DNA of 64,000 bases from Legionella_A sp963772805 (lineage in GTDB: Bacteria; Pseudomonadota; Gammaproteobacteria; Legionellales; Legionellaceae). The position numbers and the translations under genes were made by a program. Location: NCBI GenBank assembly GCA_963772805.1, contig CAVYYU010000003.1:1-64000 (forward strand). The letters run 5' to 3'. How positions within the stretch are numbered: position 1 is the first letter of the stretch; each line of letters opens with the position of its first letter. Under the pieces are notes generated by a model that was not told where the DNA came from, searched no databases, and worked only from the letters and a program-made list of their open reading frames with translations. Of this stretch, positions 8,323-16,725 are shown one piece after another.

Positions 8323-9795
8323 TTAAAGCGGGTCAACATTTCTGTTTACATTGCCAATAGACGCCGGTGGCGTTGCGGCAATACCCCAAATTGTGCTGCC
8401 GCCAGTATCCTGCATGATAGCCCAGCTTGTGCCGTTATAGGAATAGAAACGGCCATTATTACCACCCGCCTTGCAATCACTTGACGTGGCGCATGCAATA
8501 CCTTGTATAGCTGCACCGTTCACCGGCACGCCATTCAGGCTTTGCGAGGTCCATGACGTGCCATTGTAACGCCAAAACACGGCATTATTACCGGCGGCAT
8601 GGCAATTGTTTGCACTGACACAATAAAGCCCCCGCAGATTGACACCACCGATACTGGTGGTATTAGTCCAAGTCGTACCGTTGTATCTAAAAGCCCTCCC
8701 TGACGCACCAACGGCCCAGCAGTTACTTGAGGATGTGCATGCCATGCCGTAGATCGTAGTATTTGGGCTGGCATTGACAATCTCAGACCAAGTGGTGCCA
8801 TTATAACGGAAAAATCGTGATGCCTGGCCCGCAGCATGACAGTTTGTAGTACTGGTGCACGCTACGGCATTGAGATTGCGGTTGGTAACGGAGCCGTCTT
8901 TGGTATCAGCTGACCAACTGCTACCATTCCACTTATAAAACATGTAGTTATTGGGGTTTGATCTAGCTCCTACGGCTCTACAAAAATTGGCGTTTACACA
9001 AGAAATAGCAGTTATATTATCATTGCCTATTCGGCCGTTAGTTGTCCAGCTGGTTCCATTATACCTATAGAAGCGGCCGCCACTGCCAACCGCGTGGCAA
9101 TCTGTGGCGCTAAGGCAGGCAATGCCATTAACGATTGCTGTGGTTCCGGAATAGCTGGTCGAAGTCCAGCCGCCGCCATAGATATTTCTATAAAAATAGG
9201 GAGTGTCACCTACGGCAATATAATTTGTAAATTTAGCAACTTGCGTGATGACACGGGTGCCTCTTGCACCCGATAGAGTGGGCGCGCCTCCCTCACCGGT
9301 GAGGTTGTATTGGGTTTGATAGACCCATGTATTATTACTGTGGCTCACATTGGCACTGCCTTCTTGCCCGCGTTTGACATTTAAAAACTGAGTCGCATTT
9401 TTGGCATTATAATAAATCACTTCAAAATCAATCGCTAATGCACCCACAGGCGAAAATGCTGCGGTGTCCGCGACGGTTATGGTCGTACCTGTACCGGTGG
9501 CGCCACTTGCTTGGGTATAGGCGTCATTGGGGGTGCATTTATAGCGGTATTCTCCGGGACTTAAAGTAACGGTTGTATAGGTACCATCACAGGTTAACGG
9601 TGTAGGTTGTATCATTTGATAAGCGGCATTTTCTATGGCGGTATTCGCGAGTCCATAGGCTTTATTAGCAGCCTGTGTGACCGTGGCGCTGCCGGCACCA
9701 CTAATCGACATCTTGACCAGTGCAGCACTTAATAGTGAGAAAATAACAATCATAACGACGGCGGCAATCACCAAAAAGCCAGCTTCCTTTTTCAC
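8323..9795 (-). CDS. Pilin-like tip adhesin with seven-repeat, disulfide-pinned propeller (cassette B, gene 4)
   Basis: 490 residues. The leader MKKEAG and helix FLVIAAVVMIVIFSLLSAAL again lack Glu5, a tip-pilin (GspK/MshP/PilX) trait. Residues 123-165 correspond to the small middle domain of the cassette A adhesin (EVIYYN then RGQEGSANVSH). Residues 200-475 are seven repeats of 38-45 residues with consensus F-RYNGTSW then I-GI-C-x5-C-AVG-GR. The tryptophan motifs fall at residues 210, 250, 294, 336, 376, 415 and 458. Six repeats carry a C-x5-C pair (227/233, 266/272, 313/319, 353/359, 392/398, 435/441). Seven units strongly suggest a seven-bladed beta-propeller with one disulfide per blade. 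I infer a surface adhesin at the pilus tip; the ligand is unknown. Confidence 0.75.
   Translation of the reverse strand: MKKEAGFLVIAAVVMIVIFSLLSAALVKMSISGAGSATVTQAANKAYGLANTAIENAAYQMIQPTPLTCDGTYTTVTLSPGEYRYKCTPNDAYTQASGATGTGTTITVADTAAFSPVGALAIDFEVIYYNAKNATQFLNVKRGQEGSANVSHSNNTWVYQTQYNLTGEGGAPTLSGARGTRVITQVAKFTNYIAVGDTPYFYRNIYGGGWTSTSYSGTTAIVNGIACLSATDCHAVGSGGRFYRYNGTSWTTNGRIGNDNITAISCVNANFCRAVGARSNPNNYMFYKWNGSSWSADTKDGSVTNRNLNAVACTSTTNCHAAGQASRFFRYNGTTWSEIVNASPNTTIYGMACTSSSNCWAVGASGRAFRYNGTTWTNTTSIGGVNLRGLYCVSANNCHAAGNNAVFWRYNGTSWTSQSLNGVPVNGAAIQGIACATSSDCKAGGNNGRFYSYNGTSWAIMQDTGGSTIWGIAATPPASIGNVNRNVDPL
8371..9198 (-). repeat. Seven-unit internal repeat in tip adhesin B
   Basis: About seven tandem coding repeats of roughly 115-135 bases. 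Each encodes YNG(T/S)(S/T)W followed by a C-x5-C pair; the first unit lacks the NG motif and the last lacks the cysteines. Divergence between units is considerable at the DNA level, so the array is old and maintained by selection on the protein rather than freshly expanded. Confidence 0.75.
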
Positions 9796-10274
9796 TACAT
9801 GCTCCTTAAATAAATGGTGGTCATTAACGGATAGCTCTGATTGGGATTGGTTCGTTGCAGTGTTAAGCTGATGGTGACCAAACGTACTGCCGATGGCGTC
9901 GCAGTTACTGCAAATGCACTCGAAAAATAAGTGAACGCCAACGCACTGACTTGATTGGTAATCGGTGCGGTGCCCGTTGCATCCGTACGGTTTAAGGTGG
10001 TGCCGCTTAAGCTGTAAGTAATAGTACCGCCGTCAGCGTAAACCAAGGCTAATGTAGTAGGGCTTATCGTTATGAGGCTCGTCGTATTTTCAAGATCTTT
10101 GCTGATACGCAACATAGTCATCGCCGCGCGATTACTCAAAGCACTCAGTGCTTGCCCCTTAAAATACCCGTCGAATCCCATCGATATGATGCTCGCCGGA
10201 ATGCCGACAACAATGACTGAAATGATAATCACCATGACTAATTCAATGATGGAAAAACCTTTATCTTTGGTCAT
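9795..10274 (-). CDS. Minor prepilin, GspJ/MshO-like (cassette B, gene 3)
   Basis: 159 residues, the same length as its cassette A counterpart. Leader MTKDKG, then FSIIELVMVIIISVIVVGIP with Glu5. The shared C-terminal strands (LAFTYFSSAFAVTATPSAVR, then LVTISLTL) align with the cassette A MshO-like protein, so they are paralogues. It overlaps the preceding gene by 14 bases and the following adhesin by one base, showing strict translational coupling. Predicted location is the inner membrane before assembly, then the fibre tip. Confidence 0.8.
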   Translation of the reverse strand: MTKDKGFSIIELVMVIIISVIVVGIPASIISMGFDGYFKGQALSALSNRAAMTMLRISKDLENTTSLITISPTTLALVYADGGTITYSLSGTTLNRTDATGTAPITNQVSALAFTYFSSAFAVTATPSAVRLVTISLTLQRTNPNQSYPLMTTIYLRSM

Positions 10275-10653
10275 AGTTAGCCGCCTGAGTTACGATGGTT
10301 GCACGTGCTCTACCGCTCACTTGCACGGTAATTGTTTTTATTGACGTGCCGGTAATGATAGGCGTTATGGGGTTGAAGCCATTTGTGCTGGCAAACGTTG
10401 ATAGAGGTGAACAAAGTGCTACAGCACCAGGGCAAGGATCGGACAGGGCGGTTACGCCACTGACCTCACGTTTTAGCGTAATAATTTCTTTACGGGCATT
10501 GGCGAGAAAGGTCGCCTGAGTCATCCCATCAGGCGTTGCTGCAGTGATAAGCACTTGGTTTACGCCAATCAAAACACCAGACATTAAAACGCCCATAATT
10601 ACGATAAAGGTTACTAGCTCAATGAGTGTAAAGCCCTGGTATTTTTTATCCAT
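10261..10653 (-). CDS. Minor prepilin, GspI/MshD-like (cassette B, gene 2)
   Basis: 130 residues with leader MDKKYQG, then FTLIELVTFIVIMGVLMSG, Glu5 present. It contains DPCPGAVALCSPLSTFAST-NGF, the same two-cysteine motif as the cassette A gene 2 product, with the same spacing of the downstream VSG-x-ATI strand. It overlaps gene 1 of the cassette by 8 bases and gene 3 by 14 bases. Role as for cassette A gene 2: a tip or initiation-complex subunit of a type IV pilus or pseudopilus. Confidence 0.78.
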   Translation of the reverse strand: MDKKYQGFTLIELVTFIVIMGVLMSGVLIGVNQVLITAATPDGMTQATFLANARKEIITLKREVSGVTALSDPCPGAVALCSPLSTFASTNGFNPITPIITGTSIKTITVQVSGRARATIVTQAANYDQR

Positions 10654-11053
10654 CGATAAACCCCGTTCCTGCGTAGAGCGTCAAAACGCGACTGCCACTA
10701 CTGGTTGTGACCGTGACTGTTGTCGCACCATTTGTTGGCGTGCCGTTGGCATTAAAAGCAATTGTTTGGGGTGTAACGGTCACGCCTGTCGGCAGTGTTG
10801 TGGTGGCGTTGCCGACAAAAGGGGCTGGGGCTATCGTATAACTTCCCGACGTGAGGGTTATGGTGTAATTGGTATTGAGACCCATGGCCAGTATTTGAGT
10901 GTAGCGTATGTCGCGCTTAAGCTGGTCTGATATGGAGGTCAGATCAAAGGTAGCGCGTCCAGGATATTGTGCGGCCGCAAACACGGCTAAGATGCTAACA
11001 ATAACGATCACCATAACCAATTCAACCAAAGAAAACCCTGTTTGTTTACGCAT
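10646..11053 (-). CDS. Minor prepilin, GspH/FimT/MshC-like (cassette B, gene 1)
   Basis: 135 residues from the ATG at 11053, which gives the compact leader MRKQTG before FSLVELVMVIVIVSILAVFA. The frame could extend to a TTG at 11071, but that adds only six unneeded residues. The globular domain shares the TQ-L-MG-N-Y pattern, the GSYTI strand and the GTGFI ending with the first gene of cassette A. It opens the second cassette, reading away from the export genes that begin at 11361. The divergent arrangement suggests a shared control region at 11054-11360. Confidence 0.8.
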   Translation of the reverse strand: MRKQTGFSLVELVMVIVIVSILAVFAAAQYPGRATFDLTSISDQLKRDIRYTQILAMGLNTNYTITLTSGSYTIAPAPFVGNATTTLPTGVTVTPQTIAFNANGTPTNGATTVTVTTSSGSRVLTLYAGTGFIDG

Positions 11054-11360
11054 GACGTTCTTAATATACAAGAGCCTATTTAAAAGTATAGGCTAGAACG
11101 TGCGCGTTGGCATGTTAATCGGTGAAAATAGAGGGCGGTGTCCATCCTGTTGAGATATAACGCGGGTCATCGTGAGGCGTTCATGGATTGTATTAATAGC
11201 ATGAACCAGATCGGAGTTGCTATTATCATGTCTACCCCTATTACTGGTATTAGTGGTTAAGACTACAGTATTAATCAGATTTATCTGGATTTGTGAAATA
11301 ATAATCAGTATCTTTGTAAAAAAGAGTCCTCACCGTATTTTGCCAACGCAAGGAAGTTGC
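11054..11360. other. Divergent intergenic region between cassette B and the pilus export genes
   Basis: About 307 bases without a supported gene. It contains a 7-base inverted repeat (agcctat / ataggct, 11073-11094) just upstream of the cassette B start, which could be an operator. AT-rich stretches at about 11260-11320 could hold a promoter toward mshI, but no convincing pair of -35 and -10 boxes could be fixed. The plus-strand frame from 11217 into mshI starts with a hydrophobic stretch that is not part of the family and is probably untranslated. Confidence 0.45.
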
Positions 11361-12293
11361 ATGTTCGGACTGACCCTGAAATCGCGAACGGGTAAAGTTG
11401 TGGCTTGCTGTCTGGGCGACAACAATTACAGCATTGTTGCGGTGCAAGATAATAAAAAATTATTATTCAGTATCTGGCGTGAATTTGAAGACAAACCCGA
11501 GTTGATGGCCAAATCATTCATCGATGATATCGAACGTCTGAAATTAATTGGTGCCCGCTGTCGGGTGGTTTTAGCGCCAGGGCAATACCAGCTTTTACTC
11601 ATGGATGCGCTTGATGTGCCAGAAGACGATATGGCTAAAGCGTTGCGCTGGCGTTTGAAAGGGTTGGTTGAATATCCGTTAAATGATGTGGCAGTGGATG
11701 CATTTGTTGTGCCGCCGCATGGTGTGGTCGGGCAGCGAAAAAAAGTATTTGTGGCGGTTACCCTGCTGTCTGTCTTAAAAAAGAAACTGGACATGATGGA
11801 ATCCGCTTATCTTGAAGTCGACAGCGTTGGTATTGGCGAGCTCGCATTACGAAATCTGCTAGAACTCGTGCCAAATCAGCAGGCTGAGCCCGTGATTGCC
11901 ATCAGTCTGGAAAAAGGGCTTTGCCAGCTGCAAATATTATATCGTAATCAGCTTTATCTGGTGCGCGAGTTGGCAATCGATCAAAAGCTTATCGCTGAAA
12001 ATGATCCGCAGTCGCACGATATCCTCCTTGAAATTCAACGCAGTGTCGATTATTGCTTAAGTGAATTAAAGCTGCCTGAACCTAAACAGATAATCTTCAC
12101 GCCAAGTTTTTATCATGCGGAAAATTTGATGCAATTTTTGCGAGATGAGTTGTCAAAAGAGGTCATACTTTTGAATCTGGCAGATTATTTGGAGATGGAC
12201 CCTCCGCTTACATTAAAAGAACAACAGGATTGTTTCTACAGCATTGGTGGGGCATTAACCTTCACAGAACATGAGCCGGAAGAGCAATCATAA
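11361..12293 (+). CDS. mshI: MSHA biogenesis protein MshI (PilM-like)
   Basis: Actin-fold cytoplasmic protein that caps the PilN/PilO-type inner membrane alignment complex of type IV pili. From the ATG at 11361 the product has 311 residues and starts MFGLTLKSRTGKVVACCLGD, as MshI does. An AGGAAG ribosome site just upstream supports this start over the longer frame at 11217. The segment VVLAPGQYQLLLMDALDVP followed by AKALRWRLKGLVEYP is diagnostic of the MshI/PilM group. It is the first gene of an eight-gene run to 19597 with small gaps or overlaps throughout. Confidence 0.85.
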   Translation: MFGLTLKSRTGKVVACCLGDNNYSIVAVQDNKKLLFSIWREFEDKPELMAKSFIDDIERLKLIGARCRVVLAPGQYQLLLMDALDVPEDDMAKALRWRLKGLVEYPLNDVAVDAFVVPPHGVVGQRKKVFVAVTLLSVLKKKLDMMESAYLEVDSVGIGELALRNLLELVPNQQAEPVIAISLEKGLCQLQILYRNQLYLVRELAIDQKLIAENDPQSHDILLEIQRSVDYCLSELKLPEPKQIIFTPSFYHAENLMQFLRDELSKEVILLNLADYLEMDPPLTLKEQQDCFYSIGGALTFTEHEPEEQS

Positions 12294-12294
12294 T

Positions 12295-12945
12295 ATGAGA
12301 CAAGACATTAACTTTCTCAAGTCTTTTCCCGTTGCCTCACGGCAGTTACCCGCCGTGTGGATATTCTTTATTGTAATTATTACGGTAGTAATCCTTTTTG
12401 CGGCCTCAGTGACTCGAGGCGGGTATCAGTATGTTCAAGGCCAGCAACTTGCTAGTGCGAGGGCTGAGCGTATAGAAGCTGAATTGGCATTTCAACGCGT
12501 AGTCAAGGCGTATCCTTTATTTGCAAGTAATAAGCCGCTTGTTGAACAAGTCGGTGATTATGAGAAATCGTTGCGCGAGAAACAAGCAGAGTACGCGACA
12601 TTTTCGCACGCGACCGCGCGCAACCCTTTTTCGAAATACATGGCGGCGCTCATCACCTCCGTACCGCCAGACTTATGGTTGACCGATATCAATATTAACC
12701 AAGATAATCAGAATGTAGCATTTCGCGGCTATAGCTTGCGTCCGTTAGAGGTTTCTATGTTGATGGAGGCATTGCAAACGGCGCCATTGTTTTCAGCGCT
12801 TTTTTTTGATTTGTTTTTTGTAACCAAACTACCTGATAAAAATTATGTTCAGTTTGAAGTAGCGACAGACAAGTTCATCAGTGACCTGGACGTCGAAAAA
12901 GCGGTCGCGGCTGAGAAAAATGTGACACTAAGAGGCGCCCCGTGA
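12295..12945 (+). CDS. MSHA biogenesis protein, PilN-like
   Basis: 216 residues from the ATG at 12295, one base after the mshI stop. A short cytoplasmic start (MRQDINFLKSF, resembling the PilN segment that docks onto PilM), one membrane helix at about residues 20-42, then a coiled-coil and a small periplasmic ferredoxin-like domain (PPDLWLTDININQDNQNVAF). This organisation is that of PilN/GspL C-terminal domains. It probably forms the inner membrane alignment platform with the PilO-like protein encoded next, overlapping by 4 bases. Confidence 0.78.
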   Translation: MRQDINFLKSFPVASRQLPAVWIFFIVIITVVILFAASVTRGGYQYVQGQQLASARAERIEAELAFQRVVKAYPLFASNKPLVEQVGDYEKSLREKQAEYATFSHATARNPFSKYMAALITSVPPDLWLTDININQDNQNVAFRGYSLRPLEVSMLMEALQTAPLFSALFFDLFFVTKLPDKNYVQFEVATDKFISDLDVEKAVAAEKNVTLRGAP

Positions 12946-13700
12946 AAGAAAGCCTGATTAAGCTATTTTATAAAATTGATCGTCTGACTTTGCGAGAGCG
13001 TATTATTATCTCGGTGACCGCGATTCTGGTTTTGTTAGTTCTGTGGCTATTACTAATCTATTCACCGCAAAAAAAATCGCTCACCAAAATGAATTTAGAG
13101 ACGCAGCAGGAAAATACCGATACCCTGGTGCTTACCCAAAAACGTAAAACCATTGAAAATCTGGCTACAGACAACACGGTCCCCAAGTTGATGGCGAAAT
13201 TTGATTCTTTAAAGCTAGAAATGCAACAATTAGAGGAAAAAGCATCACGTTATAATCAACGATTTATTAGCGAGGATGAGTTGGCAAAATTACTTTATTC
13301 GATCTTGAAGCAAACAGATGGGGTAAGTATTCAAAGTTTCTCAAACACCGCTTTTTCGACAAATCATGCAACGGAAACGGTGGCCGCACCGGTAGGTGTA
13401 GTGTCATCTATGCCAACCGACGCGGCAACCAGTGCGCCAAGTACGTCGAATGGAGCCACCCAGGATCTGCCGCTGCCCGAAATTCCCTCGGAGCGCATGC
13501 AATACAAGCTTACATTAAATGGGGATTATTTTTCGGTCATGGCCTATTTGAGCCGGCTTGAGAAATTAGATTGGCAATTATACTGGGATAAATTCGACTA
13601 TAAAGTGACCTCATACCCACAAGCAACAGTGCTGGTTGAATTTTACACCTTGCGACCAGCAACTGAAAGTCCGGTAACGGCGAAGGGAGCGAAGCCATGA
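12942..13700 (+). CDS. mshJ: MSHA biogenesis protein MshJ (PilO/GspM-like)
   Basis: 252-residue bitopic membrane protein: short N-terminal tail, membrane helix IIISVTAILVLLVLWLLLIY (about residues 21-40), a long coiled-coil (about 45-105), a Thr/Ser/Ala/Pro-rich linker (about 145-170), and a C-terminal domain ending in the MQYKLTLNGDYFSVMAYLSR-type strand-helix pattern of PilO-like proteins. It overlaps its neighbours by 4 bases on both sides. The linker is longer than usual. Assignment to the MshJ slot comes from gene order plus this topology. Confidence 0.78.
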   Translation: MKESLIKLFYKIDRLTLRERIIISVTAILVLLVLWLLLIYSPQKKSLTKMNLETQQENTDTLVLTQKRKTIENLATDNTVPKLMAKFDSLKLEMQQLEEKASRYNQRFISEDELAKLLYSILKQTDGVSIQSFSNTAFSTNHATETVAAPVGVVSSMPTDAATSAPSTSNGATQDLPLPEIPSERMQYKLTLNGDYFSVMAYLSRLEKLDWQLYWDKFDYKVTSYPQATVLVEFYTLRPATESPVTAKGAKP

Positions 13701-14035
13701 ACAGGAAAAGCAGCCGTTTATTTAATTTTTGCTTGGTACTGTTATTTACTATAGTATCAATTAATGCTTTTGCACAGGTCGGTGCCAAGCGTGACCCAAC
13801 TGAGCCCGCAATCATTGAAGTTGGTGGGGGAGAGACGGCTACACCAATTGCTATTTATGAGGCGCAATCCATTATTATTGGACAAACCAGACGACTCGCC
13901 TTGATCAATAATATCTTTGTGAAAGTCGGCGGTACCATTGGTCGAGCCAAGGTGATTGCCATTGATAGAAACGCCGTTATTTTGTCTGATTCTGGACGTA
14001 ACCGTACGATTCACTTATTTAATCGAAATTTTTGA
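13697..14035 (+). CDS. mshK: MSHA biogenesis protein MshK (PilP-like)
   Basis: 112 residues: signal peptide to about residue 26 (ending NAFAQ), then the DPTEPA motif and a small beta domain (AIYEAQSIIIGQTRRLALIN, then VKVGGTIGRAKVIAIDRNAV). This pattern is found in MshK and resembles the GspC/PilP homology region that contacts the secretin. It is periplasmic and probably links the PilN/PilO-like complex to MshL. Overlap of 4 bases with mshJ. Confidence 0.8.
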   Translation: MNRKSSRLFNFCLVLLFTIVSINAFAQVGAKRDPTEPAIIEVGGGETATPIAIYEAQSIIIGQTRRLALINNIFVKVGGTIGRAKVIAIDRNAVILSDSGRNRTIHLFNRNF

Positions 14036-14055
14036 TCGGACTTTGGAATTTGAGC

Positions 14056-15798
14056 ATGAAAAAAGGGTTGTTGATTTTGGTATTAAGTTTGGCGGCTTGC
14101 ACAACTAACCAGCCTACAGACGGCACAGCAATCGATGATATGAATGTAGATTTGCATCAGGGTATTGCGGGCAATGAAGCCTTGGTAAAAGATAGCAAAG
14201 GGATGACGCATACCCCCAGGGCTATTACCAAAGCATTAATTCCCGGCATTAGAATGCATTCTCCGCAACGAAATGCCTCGCAACGTCGCTTTGATATCGC
14301 CGTCAAAAACATTCCCGCCCGTACTTTTTTTACTGGCCTGGTCGCTGATACACCCTTTAGCATTGTAGTAAGCCCTGAAATCACCGGTGATATCACCCTA
14401 AGTTTAAAACAAGTCTCCATTGAACAAGTATTACAAACCCTGGAAGATGTCTATGGTTATGCTTATAACCCCATTCCAGGTGGGTATGAAATCTTGCCTA
14501 ACACCTTAAAATCGCAAATCTATGCTGTTAATTATTTAGAGATGGAACGCAAAGGGCGCTCCAGGATGAGGCTTAGTTCGGGGGAGGTGAACCAGATTGG
14601 CACACAGTCTGGCACTAGTGGTTCTGGTTCTGGCAGTAGCCAAAACTCCTCATCAGGTGGCGGTCAGTCCAATACGGTAGAAAGTACCATCGGTGACGTG
14701 GAAAGCAGGAGTCTCGTTGATTTTTGGAAGCAGTTGGAAGCGACGTTGAAAAATATTATAGGCACTGACGGCGGGCGTTCAGTGACCGTGAACCCGCTTG
14801 CTGGTGTTGTTGTGGTGCGTGCGATGCCCAAAGAGCTTAAACAGGTTGAAGCCTATCTCGATATGGTGCAAAACAGCATGGATCGTCAGGTTATTCTTGA
14901 GGCAAAAATTCTGGAAGTGACGTTAAACAATGAATTCCAAATGGGGATTGACTGGAAAATTTTTGGTGCAGATTTGAAGGCATATAATACCTTTGATGGC
15001 ACTGATATCAATAAAGACAAATTTACTGACGCATTTAAAATTGCCATTCAGTGGATCCCGGTAGACTTCACCACCACTATCCATGCACTGGAAACCCAAG
15101 GGAATGTGCAAGTCTTGTCCAGCCCACGAGTGGCAACAATGAACAACCAGAAATCACTGATCAAAGTCGGAAGTGACGAGTTTTTTGTGACCAGTATTGA
15201 TTCAACACAAAATGTCGGTACAGTCGGCAGTACAACCAACCCCACCCAGTCTGTGAATCTTACCCCTTTCTTTTCAGGGATCACACTGGATGTTACCCCG
15301 CAAATCGATGTCAATGGTGATATCACCTTGCATGTACATCCTTCTGTCAGTTTGGTCGAAGATCAGCGTAAAGTAATTGATCTGGGCTCCCAAGGTGGCA
15401 TATTGAATTTGCCGCTGGCGCACAGCACAGTCCGCGAATCAGATACTATTGTTCATGCCAAAAATGGGCAGGTGGTAATTATTGGTGGATTGATGCAGAA
15501 TCAAACGGTAGAGGATATCGCTGAATTGCCATTTTTTGGTAACGTTCCTTTCTTGGGAACCTTGTTTCGCGCAACGAAACAACAATCAAAGAAAAGTGAG
15601 CTGGTTATTTTGATTAAACCGACGGTACTTAATCAGAAAACAGTAACCAAGCATTTGATCGACACGACTCAGCATGTAGACAGGCTAAAACGCGGCTTCC
15701 ATATTGGCAGCAGGCCAGATGTGTTTGGCACCGAAGCGGAAGAGCCGGTGAGTTTAGGGCCAAAAGCGGGCTATTATGGAGCGCCGCCACGGAATTAA
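14056..15798 (+). CDS. mshL: MSHA outer membrane secretin MshL
   Basis: Gated ring channel through which the pilus leaves the cell. The ATG at 14056 gives 580 residues with a lipoprotein signal (LVLSLAAC, lipobox cysteine at about residue 17). The upstream TTG at 14032 would add eight residues and is unlikely. Domains in order: N-terminal STN-like domain (about 80-150), a flexible Gly/Ser-rich stretch (about 190-215), N1-type domain, then the secretin core with VQVLSSPRVATMNNQ, the TLHVHPSVS strand, VIIGGLM and the FFGNVPFLGTLFR gate segment. All hallmark secretin motifs are present. Confidence 0.93.
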   Translation: MKKGLLILVLSLAACTTNQPTDGTAIDDMNVDLHQGIAGNEALVKDSKGMTHTPRAITKALIPGIRMHSPQRNASQRRFDIAVKNIPARTFFTGLVADTPFSIVVSPEITGDITLSLKQVSIEQVLQTLEDVYGYAYNPIPGGYEILPNTLKSQIYAVNYLEMERKGRSRMRLSSGEVNQIGTQSGTSGSGSGSSQNSSSGGGQSNTVESTIGDVESRSLVDFWKQLEATLKNIIGTDGGRSVTVNPLAGVVVVRAMPKELKQVEAYLDMVQNSMDRQVILEAKILEVTLNNEFQMGIDWKIFGADLKAYNTFDGTDINKDKFTDAFKIAIQWIPVDFTTTIHALETQGNVQVLSSPRVATMNNQKSLIKVGSDEFFVTSIDSTQNVGTVGSTTNPTQSVNLTPFFSGITLDVTPQIDVNGDITLHVHPSVSLVEDQRKVIDLGSQGGILNLPLAHSTVRESDTIVHAKNGQVVIIGGLMQNQTVEDIAELPFFGNVPFLGTLFRATKQQSKKSELVILIKPTVLNQKTVTKHLIDTTQHVDRLKRGFHIGSRPDVFGTEAEEPVSLGPKAGYYGAPPRN

Positions 15799-15810
15799 AG
15801 GGAGAATTAA

Positions 15811-16725
15811 ATGTACCTGGATCATTTTAAATTAACTAAGGTGCCTTTTTCGTTAACGCCCAACACAGAATTTTATTGTGAACTGCCTACGCACCAGGAA
15901 GCATTGAATGTGCTGTTTTTAAGTCTGCAACAGGGTGAGGGCTTTATTAAGATTACCGGTGAAGTTGGCACCGGCAAGACCTTGCTCTGCAGGCTGCTGT
16001 TAAATACGCTTGATGATAAATTCGTAACCACCTACATCCCCAATCCCGATCAAAGTGCAGAAAGTTTGCGCTTATCTCTGGCGCATGAACTGGGTTTGAA
16101 ACCCGAAAAGGATTGCCCCCAGCATCAGTTGCTGGATGCAATCAATCAGCGGTTGTTGGATCTGCACAAAGCGGGTAAAAAAACAGTGCTGATTATTGAC
16201 GAGGCGCAAGCCTTGCCTGATAGCTGTCTTGAAGCAATACGTCTGCTTACCAACTTGGAAACAGAAGAAAAAAAATTATTACAGGTTGTTTTATTTGGCC
16301 AACCAGAACTTGATGCCAAACTAAAAAAAGCATCTTTACGCCAGCTCAAGCAGCGCATTACCTTTTCCTATATATTACGGCCTCTTGCAAAGAGCGAGTT
16401 GGACGTATACATCCATCATCGTCTTGCTAAAGCCGGTTATACCTACGGTTCAGTGTTTACCGCAGGTGCTAAAAAGAAGTTGTATCTCGCTAGCGGCGGT
16501 TTGCCGCGTTTACTGAATGTGTTATGCCACAAAGCATTGTTGGTGGCCTATGGACGTGGTTTAAGTGTGGTTGACAACAAGGCCGTCAAGCGTGCAATTG
16601 CTGATACCGAAAGCTCGCAAACGGCTAAACATTGGCTCACAACTAATTTAGCGCTGGTTATGGCCAGTGGGTTGGCGCTGGTTGTGTTACTGCTGGTGTA
16701 CTGGAAGCTGGGGTTGCTCATATGA
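15811..16725 (+). CDS. mshM: MSHA biogenesis ATPase MshM (ExeA-like AAA)
   Basis: 304-residue AAA ATPase. The start MYLDHFKLTKVPFSLTPNTE, Walker A GEVGTGKT (about residues 52-59) and Walker B VLIIDEAQALP are typical of the ExeA/GspA group, which helps place secretins in peptidoglycan. A single C-terminal membrane helix (about residues 275-300) would anchor it to the inner membrane. It lies between the secretin and the TPR protein, the standard mshL-mshM-mshN order, preceded by a GGGAGA ribosome site. Confidence 0.9.
   Translation: MYLDHFKLTKVPFSLTPNTEFYCELPTHQEALNVLFLSLQQGEGFIKITGEVGTGKTLLCRLLLNTLDDKFVTTYIPNPDQSAESLRLSLAHELGLKPEKDCPQHQLLDAINQRLLDLHKAGKKTVLIIDEAQALPDSCLEAIRLLTNLETEEKKLLQVVLFGQPELDAKLKKASLRQLKQRITFSYILRPLAKSELDVYIHHRLAKAGYTYGSVFTAGAKKKLYLASGGLPRLLNVLCHKALLVAYGRGLSVVDNKAVKRAIADTESSQTAKHWLTTNLALVMASGLALVVLLLVYWKLGLLI

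Noticed and set aside
10072..10930. Plus-strand frames of 90, 74 and 128 codons over cassette B
   Set aside because: They are shadows of the minus-strand pilin genes, have no coding character of their own and no ribosome sites.
5210..11053. Phase-variable invertible element covering both cassettes
   Set aside because: No long inverted repeats or recombinase gene were seen at the borders, and each cassette is complete with its own start, so simple inversion switching is unsupported.
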